DNA of 64,000 bases from Mytilus californianus (GCF_021869535.1 NW_026262690.1:92843995-92907994), one strand, 5' to 3'; positions 24,353 to 36,930 are shown, numbered from the stretch's first letter. Notes: a model not told the origin generated them from the letters alone. Made by a program: numbers and translations.

Positions 24353-26920
24353 ATGAGACTTCCACTAGTCTGCAGTCTTTTCCTGTGTTTTATTCTCCAA
24401 GCAGGCGCAATTTTAAGTGACAGTGAAAAATGGAAACACGTAGAAACCATTTTCACTGAAATTCAACGACAACAATCAGAACTTAAGAAAGTCAACAAAC
24501 AGTTATCAGATACTATTGACCATCAGATCCATGTCATTAAGAAGCTTGAAAACAGAATTGCCATCTTGGAATCAGAAGATTGTGCATGTAGGAAAACATT
24601 CGTTGGTGTAACAAATAACAGAACAGATAATGTTTCGGTTTCACAGTCATTGGATGGTCTTACTGTTCCTATTCGTCAACCGCAGCGACGTATAAGTGGT
24701 AAGTTTGTCATATGTTCTCTGACAAGATTGTTTTTTTTAACAGGTGTACCCAAAGGGTCTATTGCCAAGGTTTTCTTGCTTATTCAAAATATAGTGTAAA
24801 AAGAGGAAGAATATACCAATAGGCAATCAAAACCCGTTATTCCAATAAAACAAACTACACCAACATGAAAAGGAAAAACAACAAAATGACATACAACAGT
24901 CAAATAAATAAATTCACAAAAAAATTAAGATGGGGCGCATGCATGTGCTCTAGGAGGGCTAGCACTTCCTGCTTCACCAGAGGCATGCCCGCAATGTTAC
25001 TCATTGTAGGAAAACAATTGGAAGATTTCACAATCGACGAAAAGAGCACGGAATTTGGACACGGATATTCTATAACGGTAAAACAAATGATGATGGCGAC
25101 CGTTAAACTTTCGAATGGATAACTTCACCTTTACATTTGGAACCCTTGGTTCAATAGCTTAATTGCAGCGACCCTCTATCAAGCAAATAATGATAGGAAA
25201 TGCAAGCCTTGAAATATCATATTGATTGGGAGATACAGACACCATGAGCAACCGCTGCTGAAATGTTACTACACCGAAATAGAAATTTAACATTGGCAAA
25301 AATTGAAATAAGCCCTTTTGTCGTAGTTCTCAACATACCACCAAGGTCAATTTCTTAAAATTAAAGTGAAAGTCAATATAGTTAGCAGTCTTTACTGTAT
25401 CTGTGGTATCCTTTATTACAAGTTCGTTGAAATCAACATAGTCACCAAACTTTGAATTATTCTGTGAATTCGAAAGGGCATTATCTAAGCACCTATAAAA
25501 AACGTATCGCACAAACCTAAATATTGTAACAGATTATATAGTGTATGGCTCCAAAAGTATATAAATAATGCAATTATGTTATTGAAAAGACCATAGGCAT
25601 ATAGTAAATAAAAGGTTGAAGGAAATAACAAATTTGTTTAAGTACAATGTTTGTCAAACAAGAGGATGTGTCTAAGGTACTAAAAATGGACAACGTTTAA
25701 CTTTGGCTGCTTACAAGTAGATTGTTCAATAGCACAATTACCTTTGTTTGTTTGTTTCTCACAAGTCGAAAATAACTGACACACCATGAAAAAAAAGAAA
25801 ACGACCAAAAGACAAACAACAGTACAGAAAACACAACATAGAAAACTTAAGACTGAGCAACACGAACCCCACCAAAAACCGGAGGTGATCACAGTAGCTT
25901 CGAAAGGATAAGCAGATCCTGCTCTACATGGTGCACCCGTCTTGTTGCTTATGTAAGTACAAACCCGGTGACAAGTCTAATTCGGTAGCTCACATTCCAG
26001 ATTAGAGGATAGGATTGTGGTAACGACAATTGGAACATATCCGTCGTAATCTGTGAAACAGGTATTCCATTACGGTCAACCAACTCGTTATAGCTACAAA
26101 CACAACAAACACAACAATGATAATACCGATTGAAACCGCTATTCCCACAAATCAACGATGTTAACCGTCTTCTCATTCCATTAATCAAACGTTCAATTGG
26201 TTGCTGTGGTAGTCTTTGCCATTCCTGGTGCTAAAATAAATCAAAACAAACACACTCCAATATTACAAATTGTACAAAATAAATGTGACCTAACTCCTAC
26301 ATTTTTTGCAGCCAACCATTGCCACAAGTAATTCATATTGTCGTTCAGATTGGATGTTATAAGTAGTAATAGTAAGTTTGGAATATTATGTTTTAACTTA
26401 CATAACCTTATAGTCTAATCTTAACATCATATTCCACTAATTTAAGTGCGGCTGATATTGTACATTTAATTTAACTTTATCTTTATATTCAACAGGCAGT
26501 CAAACTGTAGGAAACATTGCCTTTTATGCCTACATGCCTTCAAATGAACCACTTCCCGCCCTGAATCATATATTAGTTTTCCGCAGTGTCCAGACAAATG
26601 TTGGTGGACATTACAATAAATTTTCCGGAATGTTTACAGTTCCTGAAAACGGAATTTATGTGTTTACATGGACAGTTGTTTGCGATAGTCAAGGAGACCG
26701 TATTACACAAGTGGTTGTCAACGCTGCAGTGGTTGGAGCCGCCATGTGCGATGCGCATGGAGGTACTTATTATAGGACAAAAACAGGTTTAGTGGTCGTT
26801 GAAGTCAATCAGGGTGAAGTTGTGTTTATTCGGACTCATCCGGTTTACCTCGGTGGAAAGGCAATAATAAGCCATCCAGACTTTCATCGTACAACATTTA
26901 GTGGATGGAAGCTTTATTGA
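24353..26920 (+). CDS. Secreted C1q-domain-containing protein, 2 exons
   Basis: Exons 24353-24698 and 26496-26920, joined in phase 1 (donor G|GTAAGT, acceptor TTCAACAG), give 256 aa plus stop. Residues 1-20 form a signal peptide (MRLPLVCSLFLCFILQAGA). Residues 25-75 form a short coiled coil (QQSELKKVNKQL, VIKKLENRI), a likely oligomerisation segment in place of collagen. A CAC pair follows near residue 79. Residues 116-256 form a C1q/TNF-like domain: AFYAYMPS, ILVFRSVQTNVGGHYN, GIYVFTWTVV and a C-terminal FSGWKLY. Such proteins are soluble pattern-recognition lectins, greatly expanded in bivalves; the ligand cannot be read here. The 1.8-kb intron carries minus-strand PLE B debris. An ATTAAA at 26938-26943 may serve as poly-A signal. 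The frame is intact. Confidence 0.92.
25095..25510 (-). pseudogene. PLE family B RT relic in C1q intron
   Basis: Minus-strand translation contains SKFGDYVD, then ELVIKDTTDTVKTANYIDFH, aligning with the region just after the RT YIDD box of family B. It continues with decayed pieces of the thumb region to about 25100. Several frameshifts and stops. Confidence 0.7.
25775..26100 (-). mobile_element. PLE family B 3' end in C1q intron
   Basis: Minus-strand family B 3' region: 'caccatgaaaaaaaag', 'cacgaaccccaccaaaaacc', 'ggataagcagatcctgctc', ending in coding remains RNGIPVSQITTDMFQLS near 26030-26090. It lies 5' (on the minus strand) of the RT piece at 25095-25510, so the two are separate copies in head-to-tail order and not one continuous element. 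Confidence 0.7.
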
Positions 26921-26944
26921 AACGAATTTATCTTCAGATTAAAT

Positions 26945-28420
26945 ATTTGCTTGGTTTTGTTGTGATTTATAATCCCGAACCATGACAATGATAATAATTA
27001 CCTTTCTAACCCCTTATAACCTTTCTAAATTTTCTTAATGAAAAATTTACTAAGCTTTGGTAGATATAATCTTCTGGCTCATCGAAAACTTTTGAAACAT
27101 CGAATCATTTCAAATTATTAATGTTTTAAACCTCTGTATATTGTTTGTACCTTTCCTCATCAGTGTTTTATTTTTTGATTAACCATGAGGGGTTGCTTTG
27201 GGCTCCTCTCGTAATTGGACAAGATTTGATCACATGACAACACATCATTGCCGTTAACTATTCAACTATTGTAATTGAATACCGGTTGACAAAATGTACG
27301 AAAGTACCGACTTTGCTGTATTCGATATACCAACATTTCGATATTTAATCAGAAACATCCATCGCCAAAAGGTGTGTAAACTTTCTGTGATTATTCAAGA
27401 CTATAGGAGTTGATTACACAAAACTGATACGGTCTTTTCAGAATTTTGATGAAAAACTACTAAATGTGGTATGGGTTTTGTTCATGGTTGCAGACCTATA
27501 GTCTACGTCTTTTTGTTTCTGTTGCAAAGATGTCTCATTAGCAGTCATACAACATCTTCTTCAAGTTCAAAGTCTGAAAAAAAGGGAAAATCTCTACAGC
27601 AACTCTATATTAACAGATTCACAACTTCAATGTGTGTGCATCTTAAATGCCCAGTTTTGTATATTTGCTCATCTAATACTACCTTGTTTTCGTGTATTGA
27701 AAATATAAGGAAACAATACTAAAACAATTCCATAATAACAGGCGCACACTTATAGGTGTGCATTTTTTTCTGTAAAATTTCGAGGTCGGAGTTGAAAACT
27801 GTACGAGGAGTTTATAACACAACAATAATGCAAGTGTTGTCGTGTTGAGCATATCCCTACTCGTAATTAAAAGTATTGAAAAAGAACAGGAAGTAAGTAG
27901 TTTGACAGATCGGAAAAACGCACACACGTAACAAATCATCACTATTGAACTGCTGACAAAATATGAATTCATTCTGCTCTGCGGTTTCCGAGAAAATATG
28001 ACATGCATGCAACATTTTGAAAAAAAAGTATCGTAAAACAGAAATTAAGTATCTGATAGATCCAAAACATAGTGTTCACACAGTTCAACTTAACTCTGTT
28101 AAGCTGCTGACCAAGTATGAAGTCGTTCTATTCGGTGGTTTTTAAGAAAAAAATTGACGAAAATATTTGTTGGATGAACGGACAATGTGATTGCAGTGTA
28201 TTTGCTGAAAAGAAAAATTGACAAACACACGTCTGTGCAGGGCATGTTTGTTTTTGATATTTACTTTATCAGCAAGAATATAAAACGCACCTATTACGGC
28301 AAGCGGATGAAGCCAGTATCAAAGAGTAAATTGCCATTATTTTTTTATTGGCAATTTGTCCAAACAAAATGTTTCTTGCGATAAAATCTGAAGTAGACTG
28401 CTAATAAAACTATATGTAAG
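26945..28420. other. Intergenic DNA with a diverged direct duplication
   Basis: Segments at about 27880-28010 and 28040-28190 are diverged direct copies (for example 'aactgctgacaaaatatgaattc' versus 'agctgctgaccaagtatgaagtc'), each followed by a 'ggtttcc/ggttttt' plus A-rich stretch. No gene recognised. Confidence 0.45.
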
Positions 28421-28423
28421 CGT

Positions 28424-28824
28424 ACATCAGACTCGGACTTCTCTTGAACTGAATTTTAATGTGCGTATTGTTATGCGTTTACTTTTCTACATTGGCTAGA
28501 GGTATAGGGGGAGGGTTGAGATCTCATAAACATGTTTAACCCCGCCGCATTTTTGCGCCTGTCCCAAGTCATGAGCCTCTAGCCTTTGTTAGTCTTGTAT
28601 TATTTTTAATTTTAGTTTCTTGTGTACAATTTGGAGTTTAGTATGGCGTTCATTATCACTGAACTAGTATATATATATTTGTTTATGGGGCCAGCTGAAG
28701 GACGCCTCCGGGTGCGGGAATTTCTCGCTGCATTGAAGACCTGTTGGTGACCTTCTGCTGTTGTCTGTTTTATGGTCGGGTTGTTGTCTCTTTGACACAT
28801 TCCCCATTTCCATTCTCAATTTTA
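28424..28824 (+). mobile_element. PLE family A 3' UTR copy, 5'-truncated
   Basis: Nearly identical to the 3' end of PLE A (44724-45125, reverse orientation): 'acatcagactcggacttct', 'tttaaccccgccgcatttt', 'gcctccgggtgcgggaatt', ending 'ccccatttccattctcaattt'. It starts downstream of the candidate SECIS and has no coding sequence. Typical 5'-truncated insertion. Confidence 0.9.
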
Positions 28825-28894
28825 TTGTAAAACCAGTATAGAATTATTTGACTTTTCTACCCCTTATACTAGTATTTCTCATTAACTGACAACA

Positions 28895-29735
28895 TATGAA
28901 AAGAATTAGTGCAACTTTGTTTCATTAAAAAGACTGGCCATCTTAAATACAAATATCTTGTTTTAGGAAGAGATAATTCATATTAAAAAAAAGGTTCTGA
29001 TTTAAACAAAAACATCGTTGAATCTGACATTATCAAGATGCTTGAATGTTTGGTTAACAACATATATTTTTTCGTTTGGAGAACGTGTTTTCCAACAAAC
29101 AATCGGTGTTCCTATGAAAATCAGCTGTGCTCCTCTTCTTGCAGACTGATTGCGTTACTCGTATGAGGTAGACTCCATACAGGAGTTTCACAAGAAAGAA
29201 TGAAAAGAAGCTAGCATTATACTTTAACTTTATGTTCCGCTATATAAATGATGTCATCTTACTACATAATTCAAAGTTTGGTGGCTATGTTGAACAAAAA
29301 TTCAGCTTCTCAATTGTGAACTTTCCATTTCTATGTAGTAACATTCCAGCAACAGCTGCATATAAAATATATATCTCCTAGTTGGACATTTATTCCAGAA
29401 CTTGCGTTTCCAATCATGATTCCCTGAAAGCGGATTGTTGTTTTCATAGAATCTACTGAACTAAGGATTCAAAGTGGTAAAGCTGGTGTCATCTTTGAAA
29501 GTTTTTATTGACGCCATCAAGAATTGGTTGACCCTTATGGAATATATGTGTCACAGATGACCACGGATATGTTCCAATTGTCTTGAACCCAATTCCGTCC
29601 TCTCTTGATGACATTACCGAATTAGACTTATTTTCCTGGTGTTTTTTTTTACTGCCATGGCGTGGTGAGTTTATCTCTGACTTATGAAGTTAAATATTCC
29701 TTTGATATTATCCGCCTCTCCTTCACTTATCAAAC
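28895..29735 (+). pseudogene. Decayed PLE family B reverse transcriptase
   Basis: Plus-strand relic spanning RT palm to 3' end. Recognisable pieces are 'aacaatcggtgttcctatg' (motif B IGVPM), 'ccgctatataaatgatgtc' (motif C YxND for YIDD), the FPFLCSNIPA block, and 'tcacagatgaccacggatatg' (the C-terminal QMxxDMF block). The terminal region is decayed. Many frameshifts and an internal deletion after motif C. Confidence 0.8.
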
Positions 29736-29739
29736 ATTT

Positions 29740-30330
29740 ATTATAATGTTATTTACAAACAAAAACGATATTGTTTAGGACTTTGTTTGTGGGGCAACTC
29801 TAATTTTGGAGAACCCAGTGGTTAGCAACATTTAGATCTTTCAAGATAGTTGTAGCACGAGTTTTCAGACACATTTTTGCCTTGATTTGTATCAACAACC
29901 TCAGAAAAATTATCTACATACATTGCATTCATTTTGTCAATTTTCTGGCATAAACCGCAACTGTAACCCTTAGTAATTTAAAGTTGTTTACAGTTTATGG
30001 CTTTATGCTCACACTATTTCGAGTTGGCTCTCACATTTCATAGAGATGTGTTATTGATTTCGTCAAGAAAAGCTTGCAAAAGCGTCATCAGGTGGATAAA
30101 ATTGTAGTCGAGAATATTAAGATCATATTTGTAGTTAAACATGTTGGTCGCAAAAGTTGTGGTATAGGCTTATTAGATACTCAAGTAATTGAAACACACC
30201 GATCTTTCAAGTTAGGAGGTACATGTATTTTAGATTTGACCGATTTTTTACTATGGATGTTGACTAAATAGAAGGCAACAAGACCTTTGTTTTCAATGGA
30301 AAATTTTAGAAAAGATAATTAAAGTTCGTT
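29740..30330. other. Intergenic DNA
   Basis: No recognised feature. An open stretch at 30074-30271 shows no family resemblance. Confidence 0.4.
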
Positions 30331-30334
30331 AATA

Positions 30335-30905
30335 GATTTTGAAGTTATAAGAAACTAAGGTTTCAACTCCCTCAGTCAAGTTAACCTTAGATGGATTTGG
30401 CTAAGTTTGTAGGTATTTTTTTTTGTCATATAGCTCTTCAACTGTTTCGGTTTTATACATCCTTGGCTTCAAATATTCGGCTTTGTGCGTTCCTGATGAA
30501 AGTAAATCCAGAAAAGCGCTTCGGACGCATTACGTTCATAACGCTGTTTTAAATTTTTACTGCACTGGGTCGATACGTCTGCTGGTTAACTATCAATCCC
30601 CGAGGGTATCATCAGTTCAGTAGTCAGTACTTCAGTACTGATATGATTTATAACAAATCTTTCTGAAATTGTCCGTTAATAAATTTTGAAATTACATGAA
30701 ACTAAGGTTTCAACTTACTCAGGCAAAGTTAATCTTAGATGGATTTGGCTAATTTTTCAGATATGTTTTGGTCATATAGCTATTCAACTGTTTTGGTTCT
30801 TATACTTCCTTGGCTTTCAAATATTCGGCTTTGATCGTTCCTGCTGGAGGTAAGTCCAGAAAAGCGCTTTGGACGCACATTTATAACGTGTTGTTTTAAT
30901 TTTTT
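30335..30905 (+). repeat. Interspersed repeat family D, tandem pair
   Basis: Two direct units of about 285 bp. Each has 'gaaactaaggtttcaact', 'cttagatggatttggcta', 'catatagct(c/a)ttcaactg', 'ttcaaatattcggctttg' and 'gtccagaaaagcgctt(c/t)ggacgca' or a variant. It matches 12525-13005. A SINE abuts its right end. Confidence 0.8.
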
Positions 30906-31131
30906 TAAGCAGTATTGTGCTTATTAGTGGCGGTCAGTTTTTATTGGCGAAGAAATCCGGAGTGCCGGAAAAAACCACCGACCTTCGGTAGGAAAATTAA
31001 CAATCCTAGTCATTCAAGATTGGAGTCTTATGCACCTACCACGTGAGGGATTCGAACTTACAACCTCAGTTTGATACGCTAGTGATACAGTAGTTCGACT
31101 ACTTAGACCACTCGGCTACCGAGGCCCTTCT
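30905..31131 (-). mobile_element. tRNA-derived SINE with conserved central domain
   Basis: The minus strand begins with a tRNA-like head: A-box GGTAGCCGAGTGGTCTAAG and B-box region GGTTGTAAGTTCGAATCCC. Then comes a central block containing 'tggttttttccggcactccg' and 'ccaataaaaactgaccgcc'. That block resembles the Meta-domain of the animal MetaSINE superfamily as I remember it. Total about 225 bp; no clear target duplication was identified. Confidence 0.65.
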
Positions 31132-31796
31132 AAAAAAATACTGGTATGAACGCTTACAGCAGAAAATAAAAGCAATGTCTCATTTTTGTCTTGATGTTTT
31201 CAAATTATAAAACCATGATACCAGCTTACAAAACAATCGTCAAATCCAAGATTGTCTTACCATAGGTACTCAGGTGTTTGTATTTAACCATCTTATCATT
31301 TTATCAAAATGTGTTTGATTACGAAAAACCACAATGAACTATAATTAAAACACTAGCCAGTAAAGTAAAAAAATGTGTAGTGGAAGTTGTTCATTAAATA
31401 TGTGTTCTTTTGCAAGTTGTGTCGTTACAGAGACGTGTTTGTTGATAATCTAGGTTTGGCAATGAATCCTATAATTAGTAATCTCATTTTCAAGTTCTTA
31501 ACTATAGTTCCTTTTTCGTAAAACAACACTATTATTCGTCCCTCTGTCAGGAGAAATTATCAAAAAGAAAACACACTCCGTTATAACACAAAATTTACAT
31601 AATATATGAAAATAGCATAGCTTACTCCTGAAGCTTTTTATGTCGTTATTCAACGTGTTTGTAATGGATATTTATAGTAACTTCAGTATTTTATGTTTTG
31701 ATAAAATCCATAAACTGGTCTTGACATCATATGACACCAATTTTGTTATGGCTGCTATTGTACCTTCAATTTGATTTTATCTTTATATTAAGAAGG

Positions 31797-32221
31797 CAAT
31801 CCAGTTGAAAGGCATATCACTTATTATGCATACATGACTTCAAATCCCACTACCCGCCCCCAAGATCATATTATAATCAATTTCCTATGTACAGACCAAT
31901 GAAGTTGGACATTATAACAAGTTCTCTGTTAGGTATATTACCGGCCCTGGAAACGCATTTATGTTTTTACATGGGCAGTAGTTAGCAAATCTTATGCAAT
32001 ACGTATAACACAAACAGTTGTCAACGCCGCTGTGGTTGGACCCACCATATGGAAAGAAAAGGAGGAAATTATTATAGGAACACAACAAATTTGGTTGTTG
32101 CTGAAGTCAATCAGAATGAGGTTGTGTTTATTCAAACTCATCCGATACACCTAGATGGAAACGCAATATAAAGCCATTCAAACGTTCATCAAACCACATT
32201 CAGTGGTTGAAAGCTTTATTG
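31797..32221 (+). pseudogene. C1q-domain pseudogene (copy of exon 2)
   Basis: Aligns end to end with exon 2 of the C1q gene at 26496-26920, including part of the upstream acceptor region ('ttatctttatatt'). Matching pieces encode ITYYAYMTSN, VNAAVVGP and VAEVNQNEVVFIQTHP, and it ends '...gtggttgaaagctttattga'. It has several frameshifts and an in-frame stop near the end ('aatataaagcc'). No copy of exon 1 was found upstream. Most likely a decayed tandem duplicate. Confidence 0.85.
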
Positions 32222-32224
32222 AAA

Positions 32225-33445
32225 CGAAGTTTTTTTTAAAGATAAAAATCTCCATAGTTCCAAACACATGACAAGAGCTGTCATTACTCTATAACCCTTC
32301 AATTGTTTACCAAACGAGAAGTCAATCAGGCCTCGTTGTGATAATCTGCTGATGATGCATGTGGTAAATTGGCGCATAGAAAACGTTTGTCGCATTGAAA
32401 CATTCAAAATTAGCAATGCGTTATTCTTATCTATTTTTTTTATAATTGTTCCTTCCATCGTCCATTATTGACTGTTAACTAAAAAGTAAAATAACAAAAA
32501 TACCAAACTCCAAGGAATTTCAAAACTTAAAGTTTTTTTGATCAACTGTCATATTCCTGACTTGGTAAACGCATTTCCTTGTATAGGAAAATATTGGTGG
32601 ATTAAACCTGGTCTTGTAGCTAGCTTAACCTCTTACATGTATAATAGTCGCATATAATTCCATTGAAAATGTGTGAGCAAAACAAACAGACGTAACAGGT
32701 AAACATGTCAAAAATTGGGGTACAGCAGTCAACATTGTGTTATAATCTTAATCACTATAAAACAAATAACTATTTCAGCAAAGAAAAACAAAATGGCATA
32801 TAAACACCCAATAGACAAAGTACATAAACAAAAAGGAAAGACATGAACATAAAAATGACCATAGCACTATTGCACAATGACTGGATATATAAATACCGAG
32901 CCACGTCAAAATTATATTACAAAAAAAAAGACTAAACAGTAAAGGTTAACAATATACAAAGACAAATAAAAAGAACACTATACACATAATTAAGATGATA
33001 AACAACGTCAGTACCTAGAATCTATACCTCAATAAAAACATAGTGTTTTCATGGTCACCTTTCATAATTGTCTAAGATTTGATAACAAGTCAAAAGGTCT
33101 TTTCCGGCAACCATGCATTTTGCAGTTGTAATGGAGATTTCGTTATCTTTCTTATCACTTTAATGAGACTAAAATCTGTAATTTTAATTACTATAGTATG
33201 TAACAAACAACTACTAGTATTACAAAAGTTTCATTTCACAAACTGATTTTTACACTTTTTAGATCTGTGTTTTGTCGTGTTTCCAATGAACCGATTTACG
33301 TCAATACTGTAACATGTCTTCATAAAATCTAACATGAAAATGACTTTCATAAGTATCAATATAATACAACATTTTTAATGCCGTGCATCTTTACTGTGAC
33401 TTGTTTATGGATTAATTACGAGTAATTTGAAATGTTTTTCATAAA
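32225..33445. other. Intergenic DNA
   Basis: No gene or repeat recognised. A-rich tracts lie at 32760-32990. Confidence 0.45.
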
Positions 33446-33449
33446 ATTC

Positions 33450-33665
33450 CTCCTAAGAAACTCCTGTATGAAGTCTGCCTCACATAACTAAAGGAACCAG
33501 TCGGCAAGAAGAGGAGCGCAGTTCAATCTCATTGGAATACAGATTTTTGTTGTTGAAAAACGCTTCCTCCGAACGTAAGAAATATGTTGTCAATCAAAAA
33601 TAAAGGAATTTTTTCAATCAAAACATATAACTCCGAAATATACATGTTGTACCAGATGACTATCT
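33450..33665 (-). pseudogene. PLE family B RT motif-B relic
   Basis: Minus-strand copy of 'ctcctgtatgaagtctgcctc', 'gtcggcaagaagaggagcgc' and 'ctcattggaatac', the RT motif B block (IPMGxNCAPLLADLF) of family B, then decayed sequence to 'ccgaaatatacatgttgt'. A second copy of the same joined segment lies at 34368-34580. Confidence 0.7.
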
Positions 33666-34169
33666 GAATAATTATTTTATCACACCTATAATGTCAATCA
33701 ACAACAATGTACAATCAAATCTAATTTTAGAAACTATTTCTTTATCTGTAATGGAGCGATAACTTGATAAATTTATCATTGAAAACGAATGTCTGATTGC
33801 GATGTGCACATATACAAATAATTCTATAATGATTATCTATTCAAGTTGATAAGATCAAACCTGCTAATGAAAATTTGTTAGGTTGAGTTGGTGGGTTCAG
33901 CTAGAATGGCCACAAGCGAGTACATATTTGACAGTATATATTGAAATTTATTGTTGGTTCTGTTGAGGCTTGGAAGTTGCAAACATATAACAAGAGATCA
34001 CCACCATAACACGTGGACAAAGGATGATCAATGATTAGTTTCTGAAAAGAAGTATGAGTTTCTGAAAAGAAGTTCCATCGTTAAAATAGAGGGTTATTTC
34101 TGACTTCAAGGGAAAACAAATGCAGAAGGTTCCGGAGAACGATTTTTACAAAATAATCAATCTCGCATT

Positions 34170-34585
34170 TATGTCAATTCTTCAAAAATAGTAATAATTA
34201 ATGTACGCAATAGTTTCTGAATTTTCAGAACCCATTTTCCTTTCGTCAGTCTCTTTCTAATTAAAAGAGAGTGGGAAGATACCAAAGGAATAGTCAAACT
34301 CATTAGTCGAAACGATTGACAACGACATGGCAAAAAACAAATACTTCCAAAATTTATTCCTACTCCGACACTCCTGTATGAAGTCTGCTTCACATAATTA
34401 AAGGAACAAGTCTACAAAAAGAGGACAGTTCAATCTCAATGGAATGTCTATTTTTTTGGGGTTTAAAACGCTTCCTCAGAACGCAAGAAACATAAAAAAA
34501 CAACAAAAAAAACATGTGAATAAAAAATAAAGGATTATTTTCAATCAAAACATACAACTCCGAAATATACATGTTGTGCCAGATG
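34170..34585 (-). pseudogene. Rearranged PLE family B relic
   Basis: Minus strand. A 3' end (34260-34345: 'agataccaaaggaatagtcaaactcatt', 'acgacatggcaaaaaacaa') is joined directly to the RT motif B block (34368-34450), with everything between deleted. The right half repeats 33462-33660 almost unit for unit, ending in the same 'ccgaaatatacatgttgt'. It is an internally deleted copy sharing a segmental duplication with the neighbour. Confidence 0.7.
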
Positions 34586-34599
34586 TGCTGATAATTCCC

Positions 34600-36925
34600 C
34601 ACAGGAGCAACAAAACACTATAATAATAGAATTCACTATAAAAAAACCTTGTTTCATATATCAGGTATATAATGTTACGGCATATTACGTCATGCTACAC
34701 AATCTTGGCATATAGATAAGAATCACAGCACACCTAAAAACTTTTGTGCAAATATTAAATAAATTTTATTTGGATAATTTTAAAAAAATTATATTGAAAT
34801 CAAACTGGTTTTAATAAAACTATCCAGCGTGCTGAAAAACATCCAATCAATGTTTAAGCCAAAAGAAAGATAAACTTTTTTTCTCTTTCATAAAAAATCA
34901 TTTAGACATCACAGATGCTAAGACAAAAACAACTTACAATATTTCAATGTCTTTCGAATTTTAAAAACTTTTTATTTTACATCGACGCCGACTACTAGAG
35001 TAATTTTAAAGTGATAGAAATAAGAAAAAAATATCAAACAAGTTCGATGAAAATAGAAAGCCGTTAATATCGAAGGTAATCTGTGTACTTAGCCTTCCCT
35101 TTCATGCCTTTTCTCACACAAAACACAATTCGTCATGTTAATTGAAAAATTTGGTCATTGCACCTTTGAACACCTGCTGAATATATTTGTGAAAGAACAG
35201 CTATCAAACCTGAATTATCGGTATGAACGCCTAGTTTGTTTATATCAGTTATATTATTGCTATTACATTATACTTAATTATTGTCAATGAGAAGAAAAGG
35301 GGGGGGGGGGGGGGCGTTGGATGTCTCAACATATGAATTTGGATATAAACGTCTCGTTGGGGTTAAAAACCACCCCAATCAATTTATTAAATGATTTCTG
35401 TGAAAATCTACCATATTCGCAGCCCGTCTATCAGACAAAAAACCTGTGACATCTTAATTAGGTACTTATGGAATTTCTATTCATTTCTATCCATTGTTAC
35501 ATTACATTACTGAAATTGCAGCCCATTGATATTTGATGTTGATATTTGATATTGATGTTTAAAAAAGTGGCCCATACCAGTGACACACCTGTGTATACCT
35601 TTATACAGGAAGAGACCCCTGTTTGGTCAATATGGCATTAAATTACAGTATGAATTAAAGGGGTTGTCACTGAGACAGCAACCTTGCATAAAGTATACAT
35701 ACACATAGAGACCAAAGTGCAGTCTTCGTCGTAACACCGTTGGCATGGTTGTAGATCTGTGCTATTTTTGACTCTTAACCAATATTTACTTCATCCTGTT
35801 CTTTTACTTGAGATGTAATATACTCACTAAATTTAAAAATATCAAACCAAGGAGCATCAATGTCATCATCATTTATTAAGGACCTATTGATTTAATCTGT
35901 AATCTTCAAACACATATGGAGTCAATCTAATTAAAAGATTCTTTTGAGTTGAATTTGCGTTATATTCACTTAAATGCAGTCACATAATTTATCTTATGTT
36001 TCCTCATTAAACACATTTTCGGGTAACCAGGATATATATATACATATATATAAAGATGTCAAATTACAGTAATCAGGGTAAAACAGTTTTAACAAAGAAC
36101 AATCTCCTGCTTCTTACAGAGTAAAAAAAAAGAGATCCTCCTTAATCCCCCGAAAAGGTACAAAAAAGTATGGAAACGAAACAAATCATCGGTGTAAATC
36201 AATCCACATAAAATGATTACATTTCAATTTTAGTAAATAAAATACCGATAGCGATAACTTCATTATTTTATCACTTCATACGATAGTGTCTGATTGCACT
36301 CTGTATAAATATAAATATAAAATGATACTTGTTTCACATAACTTTATCACTTTTGCAAACAGGATAGTCAAGATTTCTTAGGCTAAGTAAGTGTAATAAA
36401 TCTGCTTTAGACGATTACTAATGTATATTTGACATTGATTTTACCTACTTAGATATACAAATTTATACGTTAAATACTTATTTTTTTTTCATTTTTTGAC
36501 CACGGTAAGGACATTATCAGACAAAAGCAAGCAAAGTTTTTCAACAAACTAAAAAATAATAACAAATTTGTTTTACTTGAATACTGTTAATACTTAAATT
36601 TAAAGGAACATTATCTACAATTTAGACAAAATCTAAAGTACGATTTTTTTAAAACTATTATTTCATTATTAGCAGTCTTTTTTGCTGCAATTTGTCAAAA
36701 TAAGCCAAAAAATATCGCTGATGTGTTATTGACTTGAAAGTCAAAATTTTAACCTTCTTGAACCTGTTTTTATTTGACCTTTTTATTAACTTCTAAGCTA
36801 GAAATGGGTCATGTATGTATTATATGATGTATTCAGCTATTACAAGAAAAAGAATGTCAACATTGAGAGTGAAACAAATGTGAACCATTTAGTTGACAGA
36901 TTCGATCCACAAAATATCATTCTTA
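34600..36925. other. Intergenic DNA with poly-G tract
   Basis: No gene recognised. It holds a G16 tract at 35299-35314 and an alternating TA stretch near 36031-36052. The remainder is featureless AT-rich sequence. Confidence 0.5.
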
Positions 36926-36930
36926 TACAG

